Positions 21,001 to 27,240 are shown, counted from the first letter of the stretch. The stretch: 45,093 bases of DNA from an uncultured Clostridia bacterium (GCA_946626755.1 CAMOUW010000005.1:1-45093), one strand, 5' to 3'. The notes: generated from the letters alone by a model not told the origin. Numbers and translations are program-made.

Positions 21001-22947
21001 GTTGTGGAGGCAGAGGTTCCCGCAGGTTATGAGGCGGCTGTAAACGGATTTACTATTACCAATAAGCATACTCCTGAGACTGTAACTATCACAGGTACAA
21101 AGACCTGGAATGATGCAGATAACCAGGATGGAAAGAGACCTGCAAGTATCACGGTTAACCTTCTTGCAAACGGTACTGTTAAGGATAGCAAGACTGTAAC
21201 ACAGAAGGATAACTGGACATATACATGGAAGGATCTTCCTAAGTATGAGAACGGTAGCGAGATCAAGTATACCGTAACAGAGAACAAGGTAGAGGGTTAC
21301 CAGGCTACATCTGACGGTATCAATATCATTAACAACTACACACCCGGAAAGACCAGCGTTTCTGTTGTTAAGGCATGGGCTGATGAAAACGATAAGGATG
21401 CTATCAGACCTGCAAGCGTGAGCGCAACACTTTACGCCGACGGAGCAACTGTGGATACACAGGTTCTCAGCGCAGATAATGGTTGGACTTACACATGGAC
21501 AGACCTTGACGAGATGAAGGACGGAAAGACTATTGTCTACACTGTAGATGAGGCAGTTGTTCCTGAAGGCTATGGCAAGGCAGTAACTGAAAACAACGGC
21601 ACATTTGTAATAACTAATACTCATACTCCTTCAAAAGAGGAGAAAGAGAATCCTACAGTAACCATTTCTAAGACTGACGCTGCTACATCAGCTGAGCTTC
21701 CCGGAGCTACTCTTGTTATCAAGGATGCTTCCGGTGAGGATGTGGTGACATTTGTTTCCAAATCAGAGCCCACTGAGTTTAAGCTTGCTCCCGGCGAGTA
21801 TACACTTACCGAGATCACAGCACCTCAGGGCTATGAAGTAGCTGAGACTATCGCATTTACAGTAGATGAGAATGGTCTTGTAGGCAGCGATAAGGTTGAG
21901 ATGAAGGATGCTCCTATCGTAGAGAAGGAGAATCCTACGGTAACTATTTCCAAGACTGATGCAGCTACCAGCGAGGAACTTCCCGGCGCTGAGCTGATCA
22001 TCAGAAACTCTGAGGGCAAGATCGTGGAGAACTTTGTTTCCGGATCAGAGCCTACATTGGTACAGCTTGCTCCCGGCGAGTATACACTTACTGAGCTTAC
22101 TGCTCCTAAGGGCTACCAGGTAGCTGAGACTATTACATTTACAGTAGATGAGAATGGTCTTGTGGGCAGTGATAAGGTTGAGATGATCGACGAGCCTACA
22201 AAGGTAACTATTTCCAAGCAGGCAGTCGGCGGCGGAGCTGAGCTTGAGGGAGCAACCCTTTTGGTTAGAAACGCAAACGGCGAAGTGATCGAGGAATGGG
22301 TATCCGGTGGCGAGGCTCATGTATTTAACATGCTTCCCGTAGGAGAGTACACTCTTACAGAGATCAGCGCTCCTAAGGGGTATGCAGTAGCAGAAACCAT
22401 CAGATTCAGAATCCTTGAGAACGGAAAGGTTGAGTGCTTCAACGGTACTGAATGGGCAGATGCAGAAGGCACAGTGGTTATGTTTGACGCTATTGAGGAA
22501 AGCAGAGTTATTAAGCCTCACGTGGACGATATACCCAAAATGCCCGATGATACATCACCCGAACCTACAGTAATCCCTCACGAAGATGAGGAAAATGAGC
22601 CTGAGACTCCTAAGTCCACAGATGAGCCTAAGAAGGAAGAGGAGAGTTCTGAGGATAAAACAAAGACACAGGAAACACCCCGAACAGAAAAGAAGGAGGA
22701 TACTCCTGAGGTTAAGAAACCTGAAACTGTTCAGAAAACACAGACACCTGTACCGGTGATCACTACGAGAAGAGCAGGTACCCCTGTTGTTACTCAGACA
22801 CCGGCAGCGGCTACAGCTACGGCCACGGCTACAAGAACAGGCGACAGCAATGATGCAGCTATGTGGATTGCTATCGCATCCGTTGCAGCAGCAGCTATCG
22901 CGGCTATGGCAGTGGTTGTAGTAAGAAGAAGACGTACGGATATGTAA
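9061..22947 (+). CDS. Giant modular surface adhesin with thioester, isopeptide and ester-bond domains
   Basis: This 4628-aa protein is a probable cell-wall adhesin or stalk. A long signal peptide ends near VYAAES (residue 60). Residues 60-410 look like a right-handed beta-helix. A Pro/Glu linker leads to a Spy0128-like pilin domain (about 480-570). Residues 697-974 match a thioester domain: Cys738 in VFCGANY and Gln854 in TTQEAL would form the reactive bond. The rest is a mosaic of about 11 SpaA-type Cna-B domains (e.g. VKINKTD...GYTLTE...APEGY), about 7 B-type Cna-B domains (e.g. VTKTW...YTVEE), a second Spy0128-like domain near 2050-2180, and about 8 VaFE/T-Q ester-bond domains ending in HEDITD..QTV. 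Residues about 4487-4592 are a Pro/Thr/Glu linker. The end has RTGDSND, a hydrophobic helix and RRRR. An AGGA lies 6 nt before the chosen ATG. Ligand unknown; architecture confident. Confidence 0.9.
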   Translation: MSLHEQERKERFFKKMETETKKRGGILRWFAVLMAIFIAAGTVFGMTQMGGDSRVYAAESTWIYVDGANGNDSNDGSSAGGAVKSWEKAKSLLGNKEGGIYVSGTVQATGNINTENSGKQSVKRADGFTGVMFEVPNGETATFYNIDVDGEDKRIDAEVIKPNSNSTLNFLSGAVFHDIGYVEDKSVNEADYLGIKGGGPGAGYPDNTIGGRVCSLVNPVNILVDGATFRDNDGKGIFFTPVTDGTMGINGVYVTMKSGTVTNNKGFFYHNECINVSQNILTIYNALITGNDASNIGERYSAYAERTGVVFVCDFGQMILKSQDGVAIFDNANYDLMTDYRGQDGDNQGQNIKLRGTSISDTNHVMLGGGNPNWGGFEGVGKPKEGKPSFRTWYGRRSNPSAEAKAAARENATSIFEGNGAVIDSNGTVQLGRYSNETPPVTPEVPDAPTPGTEEEEEEPEPQPEEPTTPVVPEEPETTDETSITATIEGTKTLTGKNLENGQFTFELLDNNGNVIDTKTNDANGKVVFDGIKYTEAGTYNYKVREKNDGQEGIVYDTEEKAVTVNVTKTATQNQSAGTATAATEESNFPTSVTNLHPEDWGQNTEVRLEGPIVKDANGNIIEGAQVTLIRASNGTPLYKWLSDKGGLNVKLVNGETYTLKAAKNGYTLSDVSFTVSATQGGTAAPNNGENYLPKKHATGTTGAAIEVTYNQGGAIDGGWYSPKSVTFADGTTEHVFCGANYKSASQSDYPKRTIWNADYSAWQSPTGVNWQKGMIKPSEASWNRWLDRVAYLYSKEYRDTDQANANEAWNQAGDPGVMTGWELRDAVQKVLYNGYPYNAAGFTNTGALRKTTQEALFYVLKCGKAYKEGVRGLDEGGYRAAASDKDMFDALVNFALKGNNNGSMKNYPDGTETYVYWTANNDTAYTVNAQPLIGIYAPYNSIPKIEACIVGNKAETTTEENTLYAEAGTFSFTNKYEETTVEYNGSLGTTVYTNKGTASANAALQAEAGSVEVLDKISYTNLQPNNEYKVYGELVKVGDDYVVDKVAGPNNSFAKTAQGKYFVKARNNNDAKWTEATADQKAMADRRFAGMADNVEVSWAEVKDLEEMLGMEVVATKQATPNKKANAQGTGDDWIMTFGNVTLEAGAKYVVFESAENADAAKAEAGDKAEHHDAGDAAQTIIVKETTPKAVKQGHVIINKVDEDGKLLPGAEFEILKDNNVVRTINADNNGDIVISDIEPGSYVLHEKTAPEGYNKADDMPFTVEAKSYTSHLYETAEEPNRGVGSLAILEDGKLVASAACINPDYETPGNGTPYKLVFDTEYVHDENDYPRDQTVAKVRRVVDAYVNHYDTLVSKLGGANFPDASVHMAVQSVIGNMIKANYWKTEGMSKINGGQFGNTKALYDYLVTVANSDKEVKGHVAIFEANDGSDKKRQDLVLLKLFGADVTMTDTKETQPEITNTTAKLGNGEGKATATAQAAAEYTLKENETKVSLSDVVYFKGLDKDQKYVVRATAYDKDGKQVRQFTTDVEGITEGDATVTFRMPVEAGTYNIKAELLLNGTVVAEHNGKLGEVSERAVVKKAPKITNTTANAGGVEATDDAAAEYTLAEGEINTTLKDTVEFEDLDSAKEYTIKAIVFDADNNEVENKTETVNNKTNGSIEVTFNNVGEGTYNIKAELICDGKVVATHNGNFDDESERAVIKKTPEKVSIKVDKKWVAADGTTTVDAPKDASVRVQVLANGQPVKGQVATIMAKHNWTFTFKDLPKQDENGKDITYTLQEVSFKGEGFERAGLTGDVENGFILTNKKEPNGDLKTNASDAEDGDKTLDPEKDVKIKDIVTFENLKAGKTYTLSGELHKKNADDEDGGVIAYTSCELTAGENATVDGMTFTPSAANGSVVMTFTVDASKLAGKKIVVFEKAESEGIDAILHHEIKDEDQTVEVDNPKVEVKVTKKWTDRNGEDAANVPADASATFRVLADGTAVGDTKTVNATNWEAKFENLDKFNADGNEIVYTIEETAFTGEGFEAGAVEQDGDDSYTFVAENKEMVPGEITARLQLEKAIPGLEGSIPTFKFILEGGADGAEIVNGTRWTNRSSHKLNNPFVVKFTKEGEYTFTVKEDKTLTGEEYAGVNFTAQDQTVKFVVVPDGNTLKVESVDGAEGSGLNWTVKDKFNNEEKTYEVKINKTDMGGQEIEGAKIKVTDATGKTVKEWTSVAGETMDITVKPGQYTLTEVSAPEGYVAVTTQIKFTVAADGKVTVNTTKVKPEGAVEYKDGVIVLKDALKKHDVSINKTDMGGQEIEGAKIKVTDATGKTVKEWTSVAGETMDFKVVPGNYTLTEVNAPEGYQCVTTKIKFTVDMQGKVAVEKVTAEPAGAIEQAEDGTIILKNEYKDHEVKINKTDIADGEEIEGAVITVTGDNDFKQTWVSEKGKTMDITVKPGKYTLVENSAPEGYQRVTTKVVFEVAVDGTVTVKNATVKPAGAVEYKDGVIVLKNKAKDVSIETNATDKADGDHIVKPVKQVTIVDEVSYTNLLVGKEYTISGTLHIKNADGTDGGELKVDGKAVTAEKTFTATKANGSEKLEFTFDASALDGKTVVAFEKCIQNGKVVATHEDITDEAQSVDVKGEKVKVNVTKTWNGEAADEITVKLTRNGKEIKEEKLNAENQWKYTWSGLAKEDKNGKTYTYAVEEIVPEGYTQTKQISKTDNKGNVTAEFENTKDEEEEEPEEAKVTVKVTKAWADGVTPAESVSVKLNRNGAEYDAQTLNADNKWTYTWSDLEKADKDGNVYSYEVAEIEVPGFYQSGAKTESHTDDKGNVNYSIIITNDKTPEKSKGEIKTQVEVKDGKTTIAVGGVDAPAGVTTKDAKEVTVVDHISYTGLTKDAVYKVSGTLNEVENGKVVKEVAKASADLKADGKTPWTITFEKVTIEPGKTYVVFEKAVNKVDEADEAAHEDANDSSQTIVVVKPEETPVVPEITTTASISADSRTITDVVDYTGLDTAKTYTLKGKLMDKATQKEVNTSYYTVAPVTVTPKAANGKAEMVFTLTDEGLEALKGKSIVVYEKLTTTETTDNGTTEEKEVAKHEDITSEDQTVDVPEDETYEVKINKTDMGGTEVEGATITVTDAAGKKVDTWVSKANETMDIVVKAGDYKLVEETAPAGYQKVTTTIEFTVTEEGKVQVTTSKVEPAGACVYENGVLILKDAIEETPVVPAIATKAGINGKSTITDEVSYENLEAGKTYKLVGKLMDKATQKEVDAKYYTCAPVEVTPTAANGKAKMVFTLTADGVKALAGKSIVVFEKLFTEETTTDENGNSTTEEKEVAKHEDITDADQTVDVPEEETHEVKINKTDLGGKEIDGAVITVTGAGGFEKTWTSKAGETFDLVLKAGDYKFVEVAAPAGYQKVTTEIKFTVAEDGKVTVADVTVEPAGAVEYKDGVIILKDAIEETPVVPAIATKAGINGKSTITDEVSYENLEAGKTYKLVGKLMDKATQKEVDAKYYTCAPVEVTPTAANGKAKMVFTLTADGVKALAGKSIVVFEKLFTEETTTDENGNSTTEEKEVAKHEDITDADQTVDVPEEETHEVKINKTDLGGKEIDGAVITVTGAGGFEKTWTSKAGETFDLVLKAGDYKFVEVAAPAGYQKVTTEIKFTVAEDGKVTVADVTVEPAGAVEYKDGVIILKDAIEETPVVPAIATKAGINGKSTITDVVDYTGLDTAKTYTLKGKLMDKATQNEVDANYYTCSATKVKPTAANGTALMIFDLTKEGARALSGREIVVYEKLFEVKVNDDNTTTEEEVAKHEDITDKNQTVKVPEKENPTVEISKTAVADSAELPGAKLVITKKGSEEVLYQHTSTNQTWKVKLEPGEYTLTEITAPKGYEVAESIDFTVNENGLAGGGKVHMEDAPTPEEPKPEITEVTVNKVWDDNNNQDGKRTENVTVNLLADGTAVAKYVLNSSNNWTHTFTALPKKNAEGKEFVYTVVEAEVPAGYEAAVNGFTITNKHTPETVTITGTKTWNDADNQDGKRPASITVNLLANGTVKDSKTVTQKDNWTYTWKDLPKYENGSEIKYTVTENKVEGYQATSDGINIINNYTPGKTSVSVVKAWADENDKDAIRPASVSATLYADGATVDTQVLSADNGWTYTWTDLDEMKDGKTIVYTVDEAVVPEGYGKAVTENNGTFVITNTHTPSKEEKENPTVTISKTDAATSAELPGATLVIKDASGEDVVTFVSKSEPTEFKLAPGEYTLTEITAPQGYEVAETIAFTVDENGLVGSDKVEMKDAPIVEKENPTVTISKTDAATSEELPGAELIIRNSEGKIVENFVSGSEPTLVQLAPGEYTLTELTAPKGYQVAETITFTVDENGLVGSDKVEMIDEPTKVTISKQAVGGGAELEGATLLVRNANGEVIEEWVSGGEAHVFNMLPVGEYTLTEISAPKGYAVAETIRFRILENGKVECFNGTEWADAEGTVVMFDAIEESRVIKPHVDDIPKMPDDTSPEPTVIPHEDEENEPETPKSTDEPKKEEESSEDKTKTQETPRTEKKEDTPEVKKPETVQKTQTPVPVITTRRAGTPVVTQTPAAATATATATRTGDSNDAAMWIAIASVAAAAIAAMAVVVVRRRRTDM
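15621..16043 (+). repeat. Pair of 105-bp near-identical repeats inside the adhesin gene
   Basis: Positions 15621-15725 and 15939-16043 match with a single difference, offset by 318 bp (106 codons, one SpaA-type domain). Sequence on both sides has diverged, so the two neighbouring domains share an identical N-terminal half only. This looks like a local gene-conversion tract and not a whole-domain duplication. Confidence 0.85.
18661..20100 (+). repeat. 720-bp tandem duplication in the adhesin gene
   Basis: Positions 18661-19380 and 19381-20100 are identical by eye except C at 18684 against T at 19404. The unit is 240 codons, one T-Q ester-bond domain plus one SpaA-type Cna-B domain. A third copy starts at 20101 but after about 80 bp switches to sequence resembling the region from 18029, so it is a mosaic. 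The frame is kept throughout. Near-zero divergence means a very recent event or continuing homogenisation. Confidence 0.95.
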
Positions 22948-22980
22948 TCAGTACACAGTAACCATATAAACCATGTAATT

Positions 22981-23018
22981 AAAGCTCCGGCAGGATAAGA
23001 TTCCTGCCGGAGCTTTTT
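22981..23018 (+). terminator. Strong terminator of the giant adhesin
   Basis: AAAGCTCCGGCAGGA pairs with TCCTGCCGGAGCTTT over 15 bp around a 6-nt loop and is followed by a T-rich run. It lies 34 nt after the stop codon. Confidence 0.92.
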
Positions 23019-23117
23019 ATTTTATAATAGCTTTAATGATCTACAAAAACTTATCCTTTAGGTAAAACATGGATTTCTCATGAGACAATATATTCTTTTA
23101 AAGGAGGTGTATCCACA

Positions 23118-23845
23118 ATGCAAAAATATCTGAAAAAACTTATGATCTTCAGTCTGACTGGAGCCGTCACAGCCGCGGCGGCGCGGTAAGCAATCTCCTG
23201 GGTGGATTTTTTGCCGGAGGCGGCATTGATTATTTCGGAGGAAATGTAGATATCACACCGGAGGATGTATACTGCTATACATTTGCAACGCCCAAGGTCA
23301 TAAAGGACGGCATTTCAAAAAATGAGATATTGTCCGTGTCAGGTCCCAGAGGCGGCGAGTATGCCGCTCTTGACACACCCGGAGAGGCATATGCTTATAA
23401 AGCAGGTGGAAATGTAAGCATAAAGAATGAGCAGTTTTCGGGAATAATGAATTTTCCTTTGAGCTACGATTTAGTGACATATCTGCTCCCGGATCTATGG
23501 GGATTTGATGATTACGGAAAAATGGCGGATCCTGAGAAAAACGGGGAGATCCCCGAGGCAGATATGATTTCTGCTCTTTCGGCTCTTGATCCCGAACTCT
23601 ATGCAAAATACGAAACCAATGGTTCACCTTATGATTTTCAAACCATGACCTTTGACGTGAAAAACCTGGTTCCCGTGCCTGACGGAAAGGCGGCAGGCAA
23701 ACAGGCTATGGTGGACTTTACAAAAGAAAAACTGGCAGCTTTGGCTTCCGTGATACCGGATAATGAGACTTATATGACCGGTGGCTATGAGGGAGTCGCA
23801 AGGGTAATCAAGTTGTTTAGATTTCTTTGTTTATCTGAATATTAG
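23118..23845 (+). pseudogene. Broken class-3 lipase-like gene
   Basis: The remains of a lipase_3-type alpha/beta hydrolase are split over two frames. From ATG 23118 (AAAGGAGG upstream) the frame reads MQKYLKKLMIFSLTG, then stops at 23187-23189. A second frame, open across 23171 and ending at the TAA at 23843-23845, gives HSRGGAVSNLLG, the nucleophile elbow (normally G-H-S-R-G-G), then VYCYTFATPKV and WGFDDYGK, all typical of this lipase group. The pieces join as SLTG-HSRGG if 5 nt (GCCGT, about 23163-23167) are removed, so a small insertion explains the shift. The N-terminal half is missing and the C-terminus ends abruptly in ARVIKLFRFLCLSEY. It is either a decayed gene or a remnant after recombination. 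The function of the intact parent was probably hydrolysis of lipid or another ester. Confidence 0.7.
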
Positions 23846-23851
23846 ATTTGA

Positions 23852-23881
23852 GCCCTTATTTATAGATGATAAGGGCTTTTT
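23852..23881 (+). terminator. Terminator after the lipase remnant
   Basis: GCCCTTAT (23852-23859) pairs with ATAAGGGC (23869-23876) around a 9-nt loop and is followed by six T residues. It isolates the toxin-antitoxin genes from upstream transcription. Confidence 0.88.
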
Positions 23882-23883
23882 TG

Positions 23884-23912
23884 TTGACAAGTATATAATG
23901 GAAGTATATCCT
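23884..23912 (+). promoter_or_regulatory. Promoter of the toxin-antitoxin operon
   Basis: TTGACA (23884-23889) is followed 17 nt later by TATCCT (23907-23912). It lies 34 nt before the antitoxin start. The sequence between contains the short near-dyad GTGTATACAT, a possible site for autorepression by the AbrB-type antitoxin; that last point is inference. Confidence 0.6.
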
Positions 23913-23946
23913 ATGTGTATACATAAATGGATAGGAGGTTTTAGAT

Positions 23947-24189
23947 GTGAATACACAGATAAAGGCATGGGGTAACAGTCAGGGAGTACGATTGTCAAAA
24001 GAAGTGCTGAATAAAGCAGGTATTATTTTAAATGAAATATTAAAGGTAGATGTATCTGAAGGGAAAATAACTTTGTCAAAAAAATTTCGTCATAAAACGC
24101 TGGAGGAAAGAGTGGCGGAATATGGTGGAAAACTCAGTCTTGACGGCGAGTATGACTGGGGAGATCCTGTTGGAAAAGAGGCATGGTGA
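23947..24189 (+). CDS. MazE-like antitoxin (AbrB/SpoVT fold)
   Basis: The 80-aa protein begins QIKAWGNSQGVRLSKEVLNKAGI, the swapped-hairpin DNA-binding domain of MazE/AbrB antitoxins (residues 3-47). A charged tail (RVAEYGGKLSLDGEYDWGDP) follows, typical of the toxin-binding region. The start is GTG at 23947: AGGAGG lies 8 nt upstream, and the ATG two bases earlier runs straight into a stop. The gene overlaps the toxin gene by 7 nt. It would neutralise the downstream MazF-like protein and repress the shared promoter. Confidence 0.88.
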   Translation: MNTQIKAWGNSQGVRLSKEVLNKAGIILNEILKVDVSEGKITLSKKFRHKTLEERVAEYGGKLSLDGEYDWGDPVGKEAW

Positions 24190-24494
24190 AGCGTATGGAA
24201 GTCAGGCAGGGGGATATTTTAAAGATTGATAACATAAGGGAGCCGGTATTTGTAGCAAGCAAGGATTTTTTCAACAATACCGGCGAGGTGATAGGGTGTC
24301 CTATATTCAGTAAGGGTAATCCCGGCCCGCTGCATATTTTCATTGAAACAGAAAAAACAACAGGGACTGTTCATTGCGAAAAGTTGAAACTGCTCGATTT
24401 GAATTCGCGAAGATTTTCAATCAAAGACCATGTATTAATTAAAGATATTATGAATATAACAGATACGATACAAGGTCTTTTTGATTATATCTAA
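24183..24494 (+). CDS. MazF/PemK-like endoribonuclease toxin
   Basis: The 103-aa protein has the PemK/MazF layout: VRQGDILKID at the N-terminus, then REPVFVASKDFFNNTG and EVIGCPIFSKG, with a C-terminal segment FSIKDHVLIKDIM like the second strand-helix block. This family cleaves mRNA or other RNA at short sequence motifs and stops growth when the antitoxin is lost. It starts inside the antitoxin gene (ATG 24183); an ATG at 24195 (MEVRQGD) is an alternative start. The family is divergent, so the cleavage site cannot be predicted. Confidence 0.82.
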   Translation: MVKRMEVRQGDILKIDNIREPVFVASKDFFNNTGEVIGCPIFSKGNPGPLHIFIETEKTTGTVHCEKLKLLDLNSRRFSIKDHVLIKDIMNITDTIQGLFDYI

Positions 24495-24514
24495 AAAAAT
24501 AAAAGGAGAAAAAA

Positions 24515-25459
24515 ATGACAGATAAGTTTATAGACGCTATAAAAAAAACCGGCGCACCTATATGTGTGGGACTGGATCCGAAGATGAGCTTTTTGCCGGA
24601 GTGTATTGCCGGGAAGATATTTACCCCAAAAGGGATTTCCACGGAAAGTGTGGCAGAGGCATTTTTTGAGTATAATAAAGCGATCATAGATGCAGTAAAA
24701 GACCTTGTGCCCTCCGTGAAGCCTCAGGTGGCTATGTATGAAGAACTTGGGATCCCGGGGATGTTATGCTACCAAAAAACGGTAAAATATGCCAAGGATG
24801 CAGGTCTTATAGTGATAGGGGATGTAAAGCGCGGTGATATAGGCTCAACTTGTGCATCATATGCCAATGCCCATCTTGGAAAAACAGAGTTGTCGTATGG
24901 CGGCAAGTCCTGCAGTGAGATTACTTTTGCCACTGATTATGCCACTGTAAACCCCTACATGGGAAGTGATGGTATAAATGAGTTTTTAAAGGCAGGGAAA
25001 GAAAACGACAGCGGTATTTTTGTGCTGGTAAAGACATCCAATCCTTCCGGTGCCGAGTTTCAGGATCTGGATATCGGAGGCGAGAAGCTTTATGAGCGCG
25101 TAGCAGAAAAAGTAGATGAATGGGGCAGTGATTCCGTTGGAAGCTACGGTTACTCAGATGTAGGTGCGGTAGTTGGTGCCACATACCCTGAGGTCGGCAG
25201 ACGCCTCAGGGAACTGATGCCGCGCACGCTGTTCCTGGTGCCGGGATACGGCGCCCAGGGAGCATCCGGAAAGGATCTGAAGGATTACTTTAACAAAGAT
25301 GGTCTGGGTGCAGTGGTAAACAGCTCAAGAGGAATAATTGCAGCATATAAAAAGGACGGATATGCAGAATTTGGTGATGAAGGATTTGCTCAGGCTGCCA
25401 GGGCTGCCACTCAGGATATGATAAAAGATCTCAGGGAAAATGCGGATGTGTATTGCTGA
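24515..25459 (+). CDS. pyrF: Orotidine 5'-phosphate decarboxylase
   Basis: PyrF converts OMP to UMP, the last step of de novo pyrimidine synthesis. The 314-aa length and the pattern CVGLDPKMSFLP, then DVKRGDIGST with the catalytic Lys105 and Asp108, mark the longer type 2 PyrF subfamily. VKTSNPSGAEFQDL and VPGYGAQGA form the phosphate-binding part. An AAAGGAG ribosome site lies before the start, 20 nt after the toxin gene, so some co-transcription with the toxin-antitoxin pair is likely. No other pyr gene is adjacent, which is unusual because pyrF often sits with pyrK, pyrD and pyrE. Confidence 0.95.
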   Translation: MTDKFIDAIKKTGAPICVGLDPKMSFLPECIAGKIFTPKGISTESVAEAFFEYNKAIIDAVKDLVPSVKPQVAMYEELGIPGMLCYQKTVKYAKDAGLIVIGDVKRGDIGSTCASYANAHLGKTELSYGGKSCSEITFATDYATVNPYMGSDGINEFLKAGKENDSGIFVLVKTSNPSGAEFQDLDIGGEKLYERVAEKVDEWGSDSVGSYGYSDVGAVVGATYPEVGRRLRELMPRTLFLVPGYGAQGASGKDLKDYFNKDGLGAVVNSSRGIIAAYKKDGYAEFGDEGFAQAARAATQDMIKDLRENADVYC

Positions 25460-25574
25460 AAAATATAAGTTTTTTGTAAGTGGAATTTAAAAGGGGATAA
25501 TTTTTTGAGATTGAATCGTGATATAATAAAAATGTAATCGTTTTATTATTCGTTTAGCAGAGGTGGTTCTTGCA

Positions 25575-27062
25575 ATGGGGAAAACAGACAACTACAGATC
25601 ACATAACAATAGTACGAAAAAGTACAGGAAAACCGGAGCGATCATGACGGGTGTACTGCTTGGAGTGATTGGTGTGGCTTCCGTTATCACTATTGCCAAT
25701 GCCGCGTCTGACAATATGAAAAAAACGCCTGCCGCACCGGAAGTACAGACAGTAGCTGAAAAGACAGCAAAGGAGACGGAGGAGGTTTCAAAGCAGGCGG
25801 AGGAGACATCTGCGGCGGTACCGGAGACAGAAGCCGGTGATGTGATTGCAAAAGCTACCCTTATGTCGAAGCAGTATGATTATGACGGGGCTATAGAGCT
25901 CCTGAAGGCTCAGAAGACAGAGGATGCCGGTGGCGATATTGATGCCATGATAGATGATCTGGAAAAGCAAAAGGATTCACTTGTGGCCACAAAGCCTGAA
26001 GAAGTGACACATGTTTTCTTTCACTCCCTTATCGTAGATCCTGAAAGAGGCTTTTCTACGGGGAGTGATGAGTGGAACAGACTCACAGAAGGATACTGTC
26101 AGTGGTTCAATACCGTAGATGAGTTTAATAAGATAATTGAGCAAATGTATGACAGAGGATATGTGCTGGTAAGCATTTATGATCTGCTGGATATAGAAAA
26201 GGATGCTGACGGTACAGAGCATATAACGACTAAGGATATTTACCTTCCCAAGGGTAAGATTCCGGTGGTGCTGTCTCTGGATGATCTGTCTTACTATCAC
26301 GCTTATGACGGAAGAGGGATTGCGTCCAAGATCGTAGTGGGAGAGGATGGTAAACCTGTATGCGAATATACAGACAGCTCCGGTAAAACTATGACCGGAG
26401 AGTATGATTGTGTACCATGTCTTGACAAATTTATAGAAGAACATCCGGATTTTTCCTATAAAGGTGCAAAGGGGACGATCGCTCTTACGGGATATAACGG
26501 AATACTGGGATACAGGACAGATTACCTGTATAGGGACAGAGATAATCCGGCTGACGACCAGATACCATGGCTTGAAGAAAACCAGGACTTTGACTGGGAT
26601 AAGGAGTGTGCGGATGCAAAGAAGGCAGCGCAGGCCATAAAAGATGACGGATGGACATTTGCCAGTCATACATGGGGACATATCAGGATAGGCGATTCTG
26701 ACATGGACAGGATAAAAACCGATACAGCCAGATGGAAAGAAACCGTCGAACCTCTTATAGGTGATACTGATATTATTATTTTTGCCCATGGCCAGGATCT
26801 GGTTAAATGGGATGAGGAGTACGAAGGTACCGAAAAGTATGAGTACCTTAAGAGTCAGGGCTTTAGTATTTATTGTAATGTAGACTCATCTAAGTATTAC
26901 ATGAAGACCGGGGACGGATATTTTCGTATGGGACGGAGAAATATTGACGGACTACGGGTATGGCAGGGAGTCTACGGTGATACAAATTATATAGATGACC
27001 TGTTTGATGCGGCAAGTGTGATAGATCCCAAGAGACCTACAGATGCGTATATGTATGAATGA
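25575..27062 (+). CDS. Membrane-anchored polysaccharide deacetylase-like protein
   Basis: The protein has a basic N-terminus, one membrane helix (residues about 21-43), a Glu/Ala/Thr-rich stalk (about 50-90), and an extracellular NodB-like domain. VVLSLDDLSYY carries the Asp-Asp pair (236-237), and SHTWGH supplies the metal-binding histidines 365 and 369, as in carbohydrate esterase family 4. It probably removes acetyl groups from a cell-wall or exopolysaccharide; the substrate is unknown. The canonical TFDDG is altered to SLDDL, so activity may differ or be lost. I choose ATG 25575, because AGAGGTGG at 25559-25566 gives 8-nt spacing; the GTG at 25563 lies inside that ribosome site. A TATAAT lies near 25522. 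A terminator follows the gene. Confidence 0.85.
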   Translation: MGKTDNYRSHNNSTKKYRKTGAIMTGVLLGVIGVASVITIANAASDNMKKTPAAPEVQTVAEKTAKETEEVSKQAEETSAAVPETEAGDVIAKATLMSKQYDYDGAIELLKAQKTEDAGGDIDAMIDDLEKQKDSLVATKPEEVTHVFFHSLIVDPERGFSTGSDEWNRLTEGYCQWFNTVDEFNKIIEQMYDRGYVLVSIYDLLDIEKDADGTEHITTKDIYLPKGKIPVVLSLDDLSYYHAYDGRGIASKIVVGEDGKPVCEYTDSSGKTMTGEYDCVPCLDKFIEEHPDFSYKGAKGTIALTGYNGILGYRTDYLYRDRDNPADDQIPWLEENQDFDWDKECADAKKAAQAIKDDGWTFASHTWGHIRIGDSDMDRIKTDTARWKETVEPLIGDTDIIIFAHGQDLVKWDEEYEGTEKYEYLKSQGFSIYCNVDSSKYYMKTGDGYFRMGRRNIDGLRVWQGVYGDTNYIDDLFDAASVIDPKRPTDAYMYE

Positions 27063-27201
27063 TGAAATATCAAATGTGCCTGAAGCATATAGTATCTTAC
27101 ATATGACCATATAGTTTTCCCCGGGGATGGCCCAAGGGTGTAAATACAGTATATTTATTTGCTGATATAATGATATCAAAAGAAGAAAAGTATAATACTT
27201 T

Positions 27202-27237
27202 AAAAAAGGTTTGCTATCGGAGCTAAACCTTTTTTTA
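27202..27237 (+). terminator. Terminator of the deacetylase gene
   Basis: AAAAAAGGTTT pairs with AAACCTTTTTT (11 bp) around a 12-nt loop. It ends 4 nt before the 23-bp dyad that precedes the LysR gene, so that dyad is not needed as a terminator. Confidence 0.85.
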
Positions 27238-27240
27238 TTG

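Noticed and set aside
27117..27141. Fifth CCCC/GGGG site near CCCCGGGG
   Set aside because: It lacks the spacer, the flanking TT and the 23-bp length of the four dyads and lies inside the deacetylase 3' region before its terminator.
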